From: Bacillota bacterium
Lineage (GTDB): Bacteria; Bacillota; Clostridia; Acetivibrionales; DSM-1351
Direction of reading: 5' to 3'
DNA length: 64,000 bases
NCBI GenBank assembly: GCA_023390335.1
Contig: JAEWCZ010000073.1
Location: forward strand, 68,939-132,938
Made by a program: the position numbers and the translations under genes. The notes under the pieces are model-generated. The model worked only from the letters and a program-made list of their open reading frames with translations, did not search any database and was not told where the DNA came from. Below, one piece after another: positions 1-8,947 of this stretch; positions within the stretch are counted from its first letter, which is position 1; each line of letters begins with the position of its first letter.

Positions 1-205
1 GAAGCTCTCTTCTGTCATTTTTGTTCTGTAAATTGTGTATAAGCACACCTTGATTTGCCAATAGTGTAATAAGCCATACTATTTTATCCAATGCCATTTC
101 AAAGCTTTCTAATTTCATAGCCTTATCGCCTAATTTTTCAATTCCTCCATACCTCTTGGCTATTTCCTTTGTTGCCTTGGTAGTCAGAATTAGTTGATAC
201 TCCAT
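1..205 (-). CDS. Phage tail assembly chaperone-like protein, N-terminal part (runs off window)
   Basis: Reading leftward from the ATG at 203-205, the minus strand is open to the window edge. It encodes a peptide with the segments IAKRYGG, LGDKAMK and VWLITLLANQG, which I recognise from small tail-assembly chaperone proteins of Firmicutes prophages. The frame stays open upstream to about 325 without a good start codon, and no clear ribosome site precedes the ATG, so the 5' end may have been lost at a junction with the divergent peptidase gene. The C-terminus lies outside the window. Function is inferred from similarity only. Confidence 0.5.
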   Translation of the reverse strand, partial: MEYQLILTTKATKEIAKRYGGIEKLGDKAMKLESFEMALDKIVWLITLLANQGVLIHNLQNKNDRREL

Positions 206-374
206 ACCGCCTATTTCTATTATATCTAATTGTTGTATAGGGGATTTTTCTATAACAAAATGGCCTCTTGACTGTGTTGCTTTAATAAAGAGAATCAAGG
301 GCGAGAATCGATTATCACTTCAGATAAGCACAGTCAGGGATGTAAGCGACAAGTTTGATGCTGTATCCCGGTAT

Positions 375-1094
375 GTGAAAGAAGAAAACCTGTATCAGAT
401 AATTATAAACAGGGATAAAATCCGGTATCCCTTTCAGGATTCCAGAGACAGAAGACTTAATTTTACAATAGCCCATGAGCTGGGCCATATCCTACTTGAC
501 CATCTTTCCATTCCAGACATTCTTAAGACCGATGAAGAAAGAGACATTGAAGACCTGGAAGCAAATGAGTTTGCAGGCAAGCTTCTCATACCCGAAAAAA
601 CTTTATTACATTGTAACTTTGTATCCATACCTGCAGTAGCAGAATTTTTCAATGTATCAAACACGGCTCTCTGGATAAGGCTTAACAATCTGCAAAGGCT
701 TGATTTGCTTGAGTCCAAAATAACCCGGGTATGTAACAAATGCGGAAACACTCAATTTCACGGGGCCGCAAGGTATTGCCGAATTTGCGGTAATCATCTA
801 AAAAATAACCTTAACGGCGTTGAAAGAAAATCGTATTATGAAACTGTATCCTTTGATGACTACTTCGACCAAACTGAATGCCCATACTGCGGTCAAAAAC
901 ATTTTTACTGGCCGGAGGGCATTTACCCCAGTTGTAACATGCGACTGTATGACTACTGCCACAAAGGGCTATATCTTGACAAAGGCAGCTGTTCTCATAC
1001 AAAACCGGATTATACAAGGTTTTGTGAAATGTGCGGGCGTGAAACATATTTTAGTAGTATGGGGTTTTTGAAACTTTCAGAGTCAGTAAGGTAA
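375..1094 (+). CDS. ImmA/IrrE-type zinc metallopeptidase with C-terminal zinc ribbons, 5' truncated
   Basis: The protein carries the zinc-peptidase motif HELGH (about residues 34-38) and a downstream EANEFA segment supplying the third ligand, typical of ImmA/IrrE (DUF955) peptidases that cleave phage or ICE repressors. The C-terminal half has several CxxC pairs (CNKCG, CRICG, CPYCG, CEMCG) that should form zinc ribbons. The GTG at 375 has no ribosome site. The same frame encodes plausible family sequence (WPLDCVALIKR) back to about 261 and stays open to about 198, but contains no ATG, GTG or TTG, so the original start appears lost. It may be a remnant or be translated poorly. Its neighbour is a phage gene fragment. 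Confidence 0.7.
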   Translation: MKEENLYQIIINRDKIRYPFQDSRDRRLNFTIAHELGHILLDHLSIPDILKTDEERDIEDLEANEFAGKLLIPEKTLLHCNFVSIPAVAEFFNVSNTALWIRLNNLQRLDLLESKITRVCNKCGNTQFHGAARYCRICGNHLKNNLNGVERKSYYETVSFDDYFDQTECPYCGQKHFYWPEGIYPSCNMRLYDYCHKGLYLDKGSCSHTKPDYTRFCEMCGRETYFSSMGFLKLSESVR

Positions 1095-1186
1095 AATATC
1101 TAAACAATTTATTTGAATTTATACACAAAAATCGTTAATATATCGCACTGTATCAGAGGCAGGCAAAATCCATGCCTCTTATATTC

Positions 1187-2956
1187 TCAATAATTAAGCA
1201 GTATTTGTATAATTCTCTTAATATTCTGTAAGGTTAAGTTATATTTTCTCCACCGATTTCTTAACATATTAAAAGTAGTTTCATCAAGTTCTCCAGTACT
1301 AGCTCGATCCACTTCAATCATTATGTCAGAAATTATAAAGAGATACTGATCTATTGGTATATTTTCTGGTAAAACATTTGCAAAACTCCTGAGCTTATTA
1401 GCAGTAATCATTACTTGTTTTCTTGCAGGTATAGATTTTTTTTGAATACCTTCATTAAGGACCTGTGGTGTTTTTCTATAAACGGCTTCTCTATTTGTAA
1501 GTACGTCCTTGCTTTCATCCAAATTATTGTTTACGGATTGTCTGTTCTTATATCCTGTCATTTTTTCAGTAATATCGTTTTCAGGTACCATAACCATCTG
1601 AGATGTTACCTTCTCACAAGTTTTTATAAAAATTGTCTGTCCTTCTTCCGATCTGAGTTTTATTGTATAAACTGAAATCCCTTTTGCTATAGGTTTGTTA
1701 AGTCTCTTCTCTATTACTGTCAACAAATTAAAAGGATGAGTAATAATTCTATCTCCCACTTTGGCATCTTTTAGTTTACTTTTAAAGCCTGAATTTGAAA
1801 TGTCAAACGGTATTAATTGAGTAAACGAATATACCTCTTTACTAGGGTCTACAGGTGAATACTGTACCAATTTCTTTATAAATTGATAGTCTTGAACATC
1901 AAACCATTTCGCTGACAGCCATTCAGTTCCATGGAGCATACCAAGTAGACCACCAACCATAGATGCTAGGGTATCTGTGTCGGCATTGTTCAAATTAGCT
2001 GCTTCTACCAATCCAATGTATGGATTGGAAGCATATTTTGATGCTAAATATATTGAAGCTACTGCAGTCACTGTTCCAGAGCCATTTACTTTTGGGTCGA
2101 AGCATCCAAGCTTCACCAAAACATCATTTCCCATATCCAGTGCTCCTTGATTAAGGCCATTCTTTGCTATACTTAGTAAATTTATAGCTTCAGTTACAAC
2201 ACCGTCCCATAAATCTATATATTGCGATCCTATTACCACATCGGCATTTTCTATCCAATCCTCAAGTTTTTGAATTCTCGGAAATTGTGCCCATTTTTCA
2301 TGATTCTCTATCAACATATTTACAAGCTCGCCATAACCTAATATTCCTTTATAAACCGAAAGACATACCAAGGCATAGGCATATAAAGTTGCACCAAGCA
2401 ATGCTCTTGGATGCCCATGTGTATATATACCGTTCAAGACAACTTGATGCATAATCTCTTCAACCATATCTTCATTTCTAAATACATGAGGGAGTATCCT
2501 CATTGCTACTCCGTTACCTCCTGCATCGAAATATTTCCTGACGTCACTTATATTCTCAGTTTCTAATTTCCAAGGCTTTCTACCTCTTTTCCAAACCTCT
2601 GCTGCTCTCTTGGTAGCTCCTCCACCACCTCTTTCATATGAAAGCCAAGCTGGAATTTCGTATTTTGTAAAATAACGATTCCAATTAGCCCCATAACGCA
2701 AACTTCTTGCAGTCGCAATTATCAATTGAGTATCATCACTATACTCTCCAGGATTAATTTCTTCTTCATGGTTCCAAAATTTACCACCACATCGTCTTTT
2801 CCAACTTTGAAAAAGCTCCACATTTGTAGGTTTAGAATTGCCTATCTTCTTACTATTTTGTTCATTTGGCCAGCCCAAAGCATCTCCGACAGCCACACCT
2901 AAAAGAGCCCCCTGATATTTCTCAATTCTAAGATTGTCCACTTTGCACTCCAGCAT
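1187..2956 (-). CDS. ADP-ribosylglycohydrolase (DraG/ARH family)
   Basis: 589 residues. The N-terminal ~370 residues are an ADP-ribosylglycohydrolase fold: GALLGVAVGDALGW near residue 16, the metal-binding YSDDTQ at 72-77, GGNGVAMR, THGHPRA, and NADTDTLASMVGGLLG for the second metal site. This family removes ADP-ribose from arginine or other acceptors. A C-terminal ~200-residue extension, with a beta-rich then a helical part, is unassigned. The ATG at 2956 is chosen over an upstream in-frame start because GGAGGTG lies just before it. It overlaps the DarT-like gene by 29 nt, so translational coupling is likely. In context it would reverse the modification made by its neighbour; that is inference. 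Confidence 0.85.
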   Translation of the reverse strand: MLECKVDNLRIEKYQGALLGVAVGDALGWPNEQNSKKIGNSKPTNVELFQSWKRRCGGKFWNHEEEINPGEYSDDTQLIIATARSLRYGANWNRYFTKYEIPAWLSYERGGGGATKRAAEVWKRGRKPWKLETENISDVRKYFDAGGNGVAMRILPHVFRNEDMVEEIMHQVVLNGIYTHGHPRALLGATLYAYALVCLSVYKGILGYGELVNMLIENHEKWAQFPRIQKLEDWIENADVVIGSQYIDLWDGVVTEAINLLSIAKNGLNQGALDMGNDVLVKLGCFDPKVNGSGTVTAVASIYLASKYASNPYIGLVEAANLNNADTDTLASMVGGLLGMLHGTEWLSAKWFDVQDYQFIKKLVQYSPVDPSKEVYSFTQLIPFDISNSGFKSKLKDAKVGDRIITHPFNLLTVIEKRLNKPIAKGISVYTIKLRSEEGQTIFIKTCEKVTSQMVMVPENDITEKMTGYKNRQSVNNNLDESKDVLTNREAVYRKTPQVLNEGIQKKSIPARKQVMITANKLRSFANVLPENIPIDQYLFIISDIMIEVDRASTGELDETTFNMLRNRWRKYNLTLQNIKRIIQILLNY

Positions 2957-3650
2957 TACACACCTCCATAAACTTATCTTCCTGAGGAATGATTCCATTT
3001 CTTATTTTTTCACTACAAGAACTACTAAACAAATCTGGTGCAATAATTATATCAATTTCCGGAATGTTTTTTAAGCAAGACCACCTAGTTTTCTCTCTGT
3101 GCGCTTGTTCTTTGGTCTCAACTGCCACTCCAATAATATCTTTTCTAGAAATATTCTTATAGACTAACACTTCTGCCTGATCATCTGTAGGGCAACAGGG
3201 TAACATTTTTTCCGTTCTTGTACGTGGCCATTTTCCATTCACGCTATGTGCAAACATTCCTTTAAAGGCCTCGGCTCCTTTTTCTATATATGCTCCACTT
3301 CTAAACGCAGCATTCGTAAAACAGAACTCCGTACTATCGAGCAATATTATTTCCGGTTTTATAAACAATACAACCCAATCTTTAAAAAGTGGTTCCTTAT
3401 CTTTTACATTTTTAAAGTACCAATAATTAGGATACTGAACAGAACAGTTTATATATTCCCTTTTTCCATCCAATCGTAACTTATCATTGGCATCATATAT
3501 ACTTTCATCTAAAAAGTCAACTGCTATAACTCCAGATTCACTACCTAATATATGTAAAGCTTTACTAGACCTTGTAAAATGGCACAGTCTTATAATACCT
3601 CTATCTTTTATTTCTTGTTCAATCATATCCCAAAATTTATCCTTCTTCAA
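2928..3650 (-). CDS. DarT-like DNA ADP-ribosyltransferase (DUF4433 family)
   Basis: 240 residues with the landmarks of the DarT/DUF4433 fold: CHFTR near residue 23 for NAD binding, the NDKLRLDG segment near 55-62 with a basic residue, INCSVQYPN, FTNAAFRSG, and PTDDQAEVLV at about 154-163 where the Glu of QAE matches the catalytic glutamate. DarT enzymes attach ADP-ribose to bases of single-stranded DNA and are toxins of TA or antiphage modules. The start used is a TTG whose TGA overlap with the helicase stop gives a 4-nt coupling; an ATG at 3626 is an alternative. No DarG macrodomain gene is adjacent; an ADP-ribosylglycohydrolase follows instead. Substrate and toxicity are inferred. Confidence 0.75.
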   Translation of the reverse strand: MKKDKFWDMIEQEIKDRGIIRLCHFTRSSKALHILGSESGVIAVDFLDESIYDANDKLRLDGKREYINCSVQYPNYWYFKNVKDKEPLFKDWVVLFIKPEIILLDSTEFCFTNAAFRSGAYIEKGAEAFKGMFAHSVNGKWPRTRTEKMLPCCPTDDQAEVLVYKNISRKDIIGVAVETKEQAHREKTRWSCLKNIPEIDIIIAPDLFSSSCSEKIRNGIIPQEDKFMEVCNAGVQSGQS

Positions 3651-5062
3651 ATTATTTTTGTTTTATGGTAAAGCGTTTCATCTTCAGGAATCAACTCAGT
3701 TGGTTCACCCGCATACGTTAATATCAAAGTACGTTTTGCCCTTGTAACAGCAACATATACAAGTTTAACTTCCTCACTCATGGCTTCATCTCTATCCTCT
3801 AAAGCTAATATTTTTTCTTTATCTGGAAGCCTTTCGGAATTGAAGTATGGTAATATTACCGCGTAAAACTCAAGTCCTTTCGCCGAATGGTAAGTACCTA
3901 CAGATATTCCTGGTGAACTATCCCACCGGCTCATTTCTCCATTAAGCTCTTGACATTTCAAGCCTTTTCTTAGGAGCTTTAACTTAATATCATTGACTGC
4001 TCCCCTATCTCTGACAAGAATTGCAACTGTTTGTGTTTTTGATATTGTTTCAGCGTTATTTATGATCCAATTAGTTTCTTTTGTTGCATCATCAAATTCA
4101 GCCAATACTGGAAGTGGAGCTGATGCAGTAGGTGATTTAGGTGTGACAAGATCAACATTACTTTTAAAACAAGGGAGTTTAGAAATAGCAATTGCGAGTT
4201 CAGCAATTTCCTTACTATTTCTAAAATTCTGATCAAATTTCCAAATTTCATCTTTAGTAACATTGATACCTGCGTCCCTCCATGAAATCCTTCCTCCATA
4301 TATCTGCTGTGCAACATCCCCAAAGAAAGTAAGACTTCCATCCTCAGGAATAGCTAAAACCAAAGATTGCAGCATAATCGGAGATAAATCCTGCCCCTCA
4401 TCAATGATTATATGTTTATACATTCTATTAGTTTTATCTTTTCTAAATTCTTCCTTTGCAAAACGTGCTATATCATCCCAATCATATTTAAAACCCTTCT
4501 GTGCTCTAATTTCAAGATATCTTTCGTATACTCTAAAAAAGTATTCTCGCCTGTCTCTGGTAATTCTAGTTCCTGCCCTACCTATTCTTTCAGCGCCTAT
4601 GTAATCTTGAAGCACAGTTATACCCATCTTCTCAATCCAGTTAATTTCTTCATTAAATACTTCAGGAGCCCTAGATAAAGTTGAGTTTTTCCCTATTTCC
4701 AAAATAACCTCAGCCATAGCCTCCTTAATTATGGATAGTTTTAAATCGGTGTCAACAATATCATTCCATCCTATCATATCTCTATATGATAAATATCCTC
4801 GTGCAAATTTATGATAATTTTGAACAACAACCTTTTGTAGTGTCTTATCAGAAATCGAATTCAAATATGTAACAAGAGATTTGTTGAAAGTTACTAACAA
4901 AACCTTTTGGTCACCTAAAGTATTTAACTTGGCTAAATAGGATGCCCTATGAATTGCAAGTGTAGTTTTTCCGCTTCCAGCTGTTCCAAGGACTATATAA
5001 TGCCCTTTTTCAGGTAAGCATAATACTTCTTTCTGTTTTCCTTCCGGGGTAGGTAATGACAT
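3647..5062 (-). CDS. UvrD/Rep-like superfamily 1 helicase
   Basis: 471 residues, shorter than UvrD or PcrA. Motifs in order: Walker A GTAGSGKTT (26-34), Walker B IIIDEGQDLSP (about residue 220), the motif near FGDVAQQIYGG, NFRNSKEI, GTYHSAKGLEF and VYVAVTRAKRTL. It is thus an SF1A DNA helicase/ATPase with reduced accessory subdomains, of the kind often found in defence islands. The ATG at 5062 follows GGAAGGAGAGG by about 8 nt and is preferred over a TTG at 5080. It is the first gene of the operon and overlaps the DarT-like gene by 4 nt, suggesting the helicase acts in the same process, perhaps exposing or sensing single-stranded DNA (inference). Confidence 0.85.
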   Translation of the reverse strand: MSLPTPEGKQKEVLCLPEKGHYIVLGTAGSGKTTLAIHRASYLAKLNTLGDQKVLLVTFNKSLVTYLNSISDKTLQKVVVQNYHKFARGYLSYRDMIGWNDIVDTDLKLSIIKEAMAEVILEIGKNSTLSRAPEVFNEEINWIEKMGITVLQDYIGAERIGRAGTRITRDRREYFFRVYERYLEIRAQKGFKYDWDDIARFAKEEFRKDKTNRMYKHIIIDEGQDLSPIMLQSLVLAIPEDGSLTFFGDVAQQIYGGRISWRDAGINVTKDEIWKFDQNFRNSKEIAELAIAISKLPCFKSNVDLVTPKSPTASAPLPVLAEFDDATKETNWIINNAETISKTQTVAILVRDRGAVNDIKLKLLRKGLKCQELNGEMSRWDSSPGISVGTYHSAKGLEFYAVILPYFNSERLPDKEKILALEDRDEAMSEEVKLVYVAVTRAKRTLILTYAGEPTELIPEDETLYHKTKII

Positions 5063-5080
5063 TAAAACCTCTCCTTCCAA

Positions 5081-5924
5081 AATACACCACTAATTTTAGT
5101 TTAAATTGTAAAAATTTCTCATATACTATTATACATTTAAATATTACACAAGTATACATTAGTGGGATATTTTGGTTTACTAATATACCTGATTTTTTTA
5201 CATATTTATGAAATTACATAATTAATAGGTATTTGGGGAGAGAATTATACGTGCCCTGCTATGAATGAAAATATTAGTTCAAAAACGACATACATTTTTA
5301 TTGAGATGCGAAGAGTGTAAGATGTAAGTATAAATGAACCTGCAAGCAGGATTTTAAGTAAAAACACAAAATTTGACCTATGCAAAAAGGACCCTTAGGT
5401 CTTAAGATTTATAGCTAAATCTCAATTTGACCCGAAAGTCCTCTCAATGATAGTCTTCACTATTCTCTTTGTATATCCATAAATTTAAAATTACTAATAG
5501 CTTTATTGGCATAATCCTTATTTACTACTTCACATATCCACATGTTCATTTCCTTTTATGTACCTAAAATTATACTGTGATTAGAAGTATCATCTGCCAA
5601 CATCCCAAACACCTTATGTCCCAATGCAAGTACAAAAATTCAGATGTTATCTATGAATTCATCCATTAAATAACTTTCCCTTCTGAGATTGAAGACTTCC
5701 TTAGTGGCTTGGAGTTCATTGATAAATACTTATTTACCTCAATAGCTACTTGGCAGAGAGCTTTCTCGCTAAGTTCAGACCTCGTAGCCTCGTCTTCACT
5801 AAGCTTTCAATGCCTCTATCAACGCAACCGCCTCAGCAGTAGCCCGTTTCCATTCAGCCTTCGACCTTGTCTCGGCTTCTTGGACGTGCTTTGCATGGGT
5901 GGTACATCAGCTTCTTCAGTCGTT
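5081..5924. other. Degenerate intergenic region
   Basis: No intact gene. The minus strand contains short open stretches broken by stops, for example LALGHKVFGMLADD and a 30-35 residue stretch ending in ATAEAVALIEALKA, which read like decayed coding sequence but which I cannot assign. A TATAAT box at 5128-5133 (minus) sits 66 nt before the helicase start and may belong to its promoter. A small palindrome CCTGCAAGCAGG lies near 5338. Confidence 0.4.
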
Positions 5925-7301
5925 TCACTTCTTCACAAGCTGTGTTACCGCCTCAACATGCCCCGTCCACGGAAACATATCCACCGGTTGCACTTCCTTC
6001 ACCTCAAACCCATGCTCCGTCAGGTACTTCAAATCCCTTGCCAGCGTGGACGGGTTACAGCTTACGTAAACAATCCGCTTTGGCTGCATTTCCACCAAAG
6101 TATTGAGCAACAACTGATCACAGCCTTTTCTTGGCGGGTCAACCACCACCACATCCGCCGTTACGCCCTGTTTATACAACTCAGGGATAACCTTCTCTGC
6201 CTCTCCCACCAAGAATTCCACATTTGAGACACCATTTAGTTCGGCATTTCTTTTAGCATCCCTGATAGCATCAGCAACAACCTCTACCCCTACAACACGC
6301 TTTGCCTTTTGCGAAAGAAAAAGCGAAATAGTTCCTATACCGCAGTAAAGGTCAAAAACAGTTTCATTCCCGGAAAGACCTGCATATTCCAAAGCCTTTT
6401 CATACAACACTTCCGTTTGAATCGGGTTAACCTGAAAGAAAGACAAAGGAGAAATCTCAAATTTGAAGCTTCCAATATAGTCAGTTATGTACTTCTGCCC
6501 GTAAATACATATATTTTTATCCCCAAGAATAATATTTGTGTTTCTGATATTTACATTTAAAATAATACTCTTAATATCAGGAAATCCTTCAAGCAGCTTA
6601 TTAACCAGCTCATCGGATTTTATCAGCTTATCGCCGTTAATAACCAGAACCACCATAAGTTCACCGGTCTTAAAACCCTTTCTCACCATTACATGGCGAA
6701 GAAGTCCCTTGCCGGTTTTCTCATTATAAATGGCTATACCCGCAGCCTTGCAAAAATTTCTTACAACGTCTCTTATTTCATTGCTCTCATCAGGTTGTAT
6801 TTCGCACAAATTGCTGTCAATAATATTGTGAGACCTTGTCTCATAGAAGCCAATACTGATTTCACCATTGTTAGAACCCACCGGGTATTGAACCTTGTTC
6901 CTGTACTTATATGGATTTTCCATTCCAATTGTGGCATTTACTGTAACATCTTGAAGGCCACCAATTCTTCTGATATTTTGAAGAACCGTATCCTTTTTAA
7001 AATCCAGTTGTGCCTGATAGGTCATGTGTTGAACTGCACAACCACCGCATTTATCATAGACGGGACAAAAAGGTTTTACTCTGTCCTCTGAAGATTTGTT
7101 TACTTTAACAAGCTGTCCCACCGCATAGCTCTTGGTTTGTTTTACTATTTTAATATCAACATTTTCTCCGGGAAGAACCCCGTCAACAAAAACCACAAAG
7201 CCCTCAATTTTGCCTACACCCTGTCCTTCATGAGTTAAACCCGTTATATCAATTTTAAATGTTTTTTTCTGAGATAATGTCTTTTGAGAAGGCTGTTTCA
7301 T
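5925..7301 (-). CDS. rlmD: 23S rRNA (uracil-5-)-methyltransferase RlmD/RumA family
   Basis: 458 residues. An N-terminal TRAM domain (about 14-70) is followed by the iron-sulfur cysteines CPVYDKCGGC (C79, C85, C88), a central domain, then the SAM-binding FDLYCGIGT, the VVVDPPRKG motif and the catalytic-cysteine motif YVSCNPSTLARDL. This is the full TrmA/RumA family architecture, which methylates C5 of uridine in 23S rRNA using SAM. Firmicutes often carry two or more paralogues (RlmCD, TrmFO-independent types), so the exact uridine target is not certain. The ribosome site is weak. It lies downstream of the mug pair with a possible terminator between. Confidence 0.88.
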   Translation of the reverse strand: MKQPSQKTLSQKKTFKIDITGLTHEGQGVGKIEGFVVFVDGVLPGENVDIKIVKQTKSYAVGQLVKVNKSSEDRVKPFCPVYDKCGGCAVQHMTYQAQLDFKKDTVLQNIRRIGGLQDVTVNATIGMENPYKYRNKVQYPVGSNNGEISIGFYETRSHNIIDSNLCEIQPDESNEIRDVVRNFCKAAGIAIYNEKTGKGLLRHVMVRKGFKTGELMVVLVINGDKLIKSDELVNKLLEGFPDIKSIILNVNIRNTNIILGDKNICIYGQKYITDYIGSFKFEISPLSFFQVNPIQTEVLYEKALEYAGLSGNETVFDLYCGIGTISLFLSQKAKRVVGVEVVADAIRDAKRNAELNGVSNVEFLVGEAEKVIPELYKQGVTADVVVVDPPRKGCDQLLLNTLVEMQPKRIVYVSCNPSTLARDLKYLTEHGFEVKEVQPVDMFPWTGHVEAVTQLVKK

Positions 7302-7394
7302 TGGTCAACCACCGTTTCCTTAATTTATAACCAATATAATACCATATTTAGAGGAATTGATAAACATGGGTAGAACCCACAATCAAAACAAAAT

Positions 7395-7435
7395 CTTTGG
7401 CATGGCAATCCAAAGTCACATTAGCCACGCCAAAG
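7395..7435 (-). terminator. Probable terminator of the mug/ferritin-like pair
   Basis: CTTTGGCATGG and CCACGCCAAAG form an 11-bp stem with one mismatch. On the minus strand it is followed by ATTTTGTTTTG. It lies just below the stop of the small ferritin-like gene. Confidence 0.5.
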
Positions 7436-7480
7436 TTTCATATAATTTTGTCTATCTTGCAATTGTGAATAAACTCGTTT

Positions 7481-7687
7481 TTACTGTCTTTTGTAATCCA
7501 ACAGGATATCACGAAGCTTACTGGCATGCATTCCTTCGTCCTCTGCAAAATCTTTGAACACCTGCTTAATCTTTTCATCTTCAATCCTTTTTGAGTACAT
7601 TTCGTAGTCCCTTACCAACTCCTTGGAATTTTCCCATGCTCTTAAAAGCCTGTCGTACGTGGTAAGTTCAATCTCATTTTCGTTCAT
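7481..7687 (-). CDS. Small rubrerythrin/ferritin-like helical protein
   Basis: 68 residues, strongly helical and charged, with YEMYSKRIEDEKIKQVFKDF and DEGMHASKLRDIL. The E..xxH spacing resembles the helix pairs of ferritin-like or rubrerythrin-type small proteins common in clostridia. It starts 12 nt after the mug gene in the same direction, behind GGAGGG, so the two are probably co-transcribed. Whether it binds metal is not shown; only one half of a four-helix site would fit in this length. Function unknown. Confidence 0.6.
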   Translation of the reverse strand: MNENEIELTTYDRLLRAWENSKELVRDYEMYSKRIEDEKIKQVFKDFAEDEGMHASKLRDILLDYKRQ

Positions 7688-7699
7688 AGAATCCCTCCG

Positions 7700-8254
7700 T
7701 TACCCAATAGAATCCAAAAGTTCTTTTAAATCAGCAAAGCACTTACATTGTTCGGCAAAAGGAACTGTATTCAGCCCACTTGTACTGTAGCAAACAAAAT
7801 CCAAGGTAGCTTCCAGTATATTTGCAGCTTGAAGGCCTGGCTTAACATTAATTCCTGATGCAGGCACCTTCAAAATGCTTGAGGCATATGCACGGTACAC
7901 TCCAATTCCCACATAACAAGCAATTCGAGGTTTAAAGGTATCCAAAAGCCTGTAAAGGTTTGCAGAACCTTCAATAACTTCATCGGTGCCAATTTCATTA
8001 GCGGCTTTAGTCTGCCTGTCAACAATATTTGTGGAGCCATATCCCAGTTCAAGTATTTTCCTGTCATCCTCCGGCTCAAATCTGACAGGTGTTAGACCTG
8101 ATTCATACAAAAATCTCCAGAACCTGTTGCTTTTATGTGAATAATGGTGCCTGTTTTTGGCAGAAAGCAAACCCGGATTATACCCAATAAAAACAACTTT
8201 AAGTCCCGGCGCAAGGATGTCCGGCAGCGGCTTTTCATTATAAAAATTATCCAT
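7700..8254 (-). CDS. mug: Mismatch-specific thymine/uracil-DNA glycosylase (Mug)
   Basis: 184 residues with the family-2 uracil-DNA glycosylase signatures: GYNPG at 24-28, NRFWRFLYESG after it, and a C-terminal STSGLN motif. Mug removes uracil or thymine from G:U and G:T mismatches and ethenocytosine in base-excision repair. The length matches family members. The ATG at 8254 is preceded by GGAGG with good spacing. Head of a short minus-strand unit with the ferritin-like protein; divergent from the spore genes at 8405. Confidence 0.85.
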   Translation of the reverse strand: MDNFYNEKPLPDILAPGLKVVFIGYNPGLLSAKNRHHYSHKSNRFWRFLYESGLTPVRFEPEDDRKILELGYGSTNIVDRQTKAANEIGTDEVIEGSANLYRLLDTFKPRIACYVGIGVYRAYASSILKVPASGINVKPGLQAANILEATLDFVCYSTSGLNTVPFAEQCKCFADLKELLDSIG

Positions 8255-8404
8255 AGTATTCCTCCAAAAGGTAAAAACTACGGAGTGCTTTTCTTTATAT
8301 TTAGCATTTTGTAGTTTTTTTATGTAAATATTGATAGAATAAAACTTTTTATCAGGGTAAATCTATAAAATTGTAAACAAACTTTATATTGGAGGTCATT
8401 TTAA

Positions 8405-8947
8405 TTGGCATTAATTATAGTTTCTCTAATAGTTTCAGTAATTATTGCAATATTGGCAATTTTAATTATATTACTGTTTGTTGTACCGTTAAAGACTGAT
8501 TTTGTATTAGATACAGATAATTCAATAGTACAAGCAACCGCTTTATGGCTTCACCCATTCCTAATGGCGCGGGTTACATTAGAAAACAACAACCCGGTTT
8601 TAAATCTCCATGTTTTTGGGAAGCATTTATTGAAAAAGACAATAAAGAAAAAAGCGGGTAAAGGTCACAGTATGGACTATTTAAAAGCTATAAACCCTGA
8701 GGACTTACAGATCAGCACTCATTACGGTTTTTGTAATCCCTTTAATACTGGTATTACTTGCGGAGCTATAAACATGGTTTCGCAATTAATAAATATAAGT
8801 ACTTTTGAAAACGAGCCGGACTTTGTTTCAGATAAAGATTATGTATATTTGAACGCTTCTGCCAAAATATACATTGGTCCGGCTATAATGAAAATATTAA
8901 AAATACGACGACTTTACAGGAGGGACTTACAATGGATACAAACATGA
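8405..8947 (+). CDS. DUF2953 membrane protein, partner of GerW
   Basis: 180 residues. An N-terminal transmembrane helix of about 25 residues is followed by a beta-rich soluble part (FVLDTDNSIVQATALWLHPF) like DUF2953 proteins, which in Firmicutes typically sit directly upstream of ytfJ/gerW. The start is a TTG at 8405, 8 nt after GGAGGT; no better ATG is available. Its 3' end overlaps the next gene by 16 nt, indicating coupled translation. Role unknown, presumably in spores by context. Confidence 0.7.
   Translation: MALIIVSLIVSVIIAILAILIILLFVVPLKTDFVLDTDNSIVQATALWLHPFLMARVTLENNNPVLNLHVFGKHLLKKTIKKKAGKGHSMDYLKAINPEDLQISTHYGFCNPFNTGITCGAINMVSQLINISTFENEPDFVSDKDYVYLNASAKIYIGPAIMKILKIRRLYRRDLQWIQT

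Noticed and set aside
1155..1179. Terminator for the ADP-ribosylglycohydrolase gene
   Set aside because: AGAGGCA/TGCCTCT forms only a 7-bp stem and has no T-run on the minus strand.
5709..6227. 172-codon plus-strand frame across the end of rlmD
   Set aside because: It is antisense to the clear RlmD C-terminus, and its first part runs over degenerate DNA with no ribosome site or family resemblance.
7357..7557. Short plus-strand frame between rlmD and the ferritin-like gene
   Set aside because: It overlaps the end of the ferritin-like gene on the other strand and the terminator hairpin, and has no ribosome site.
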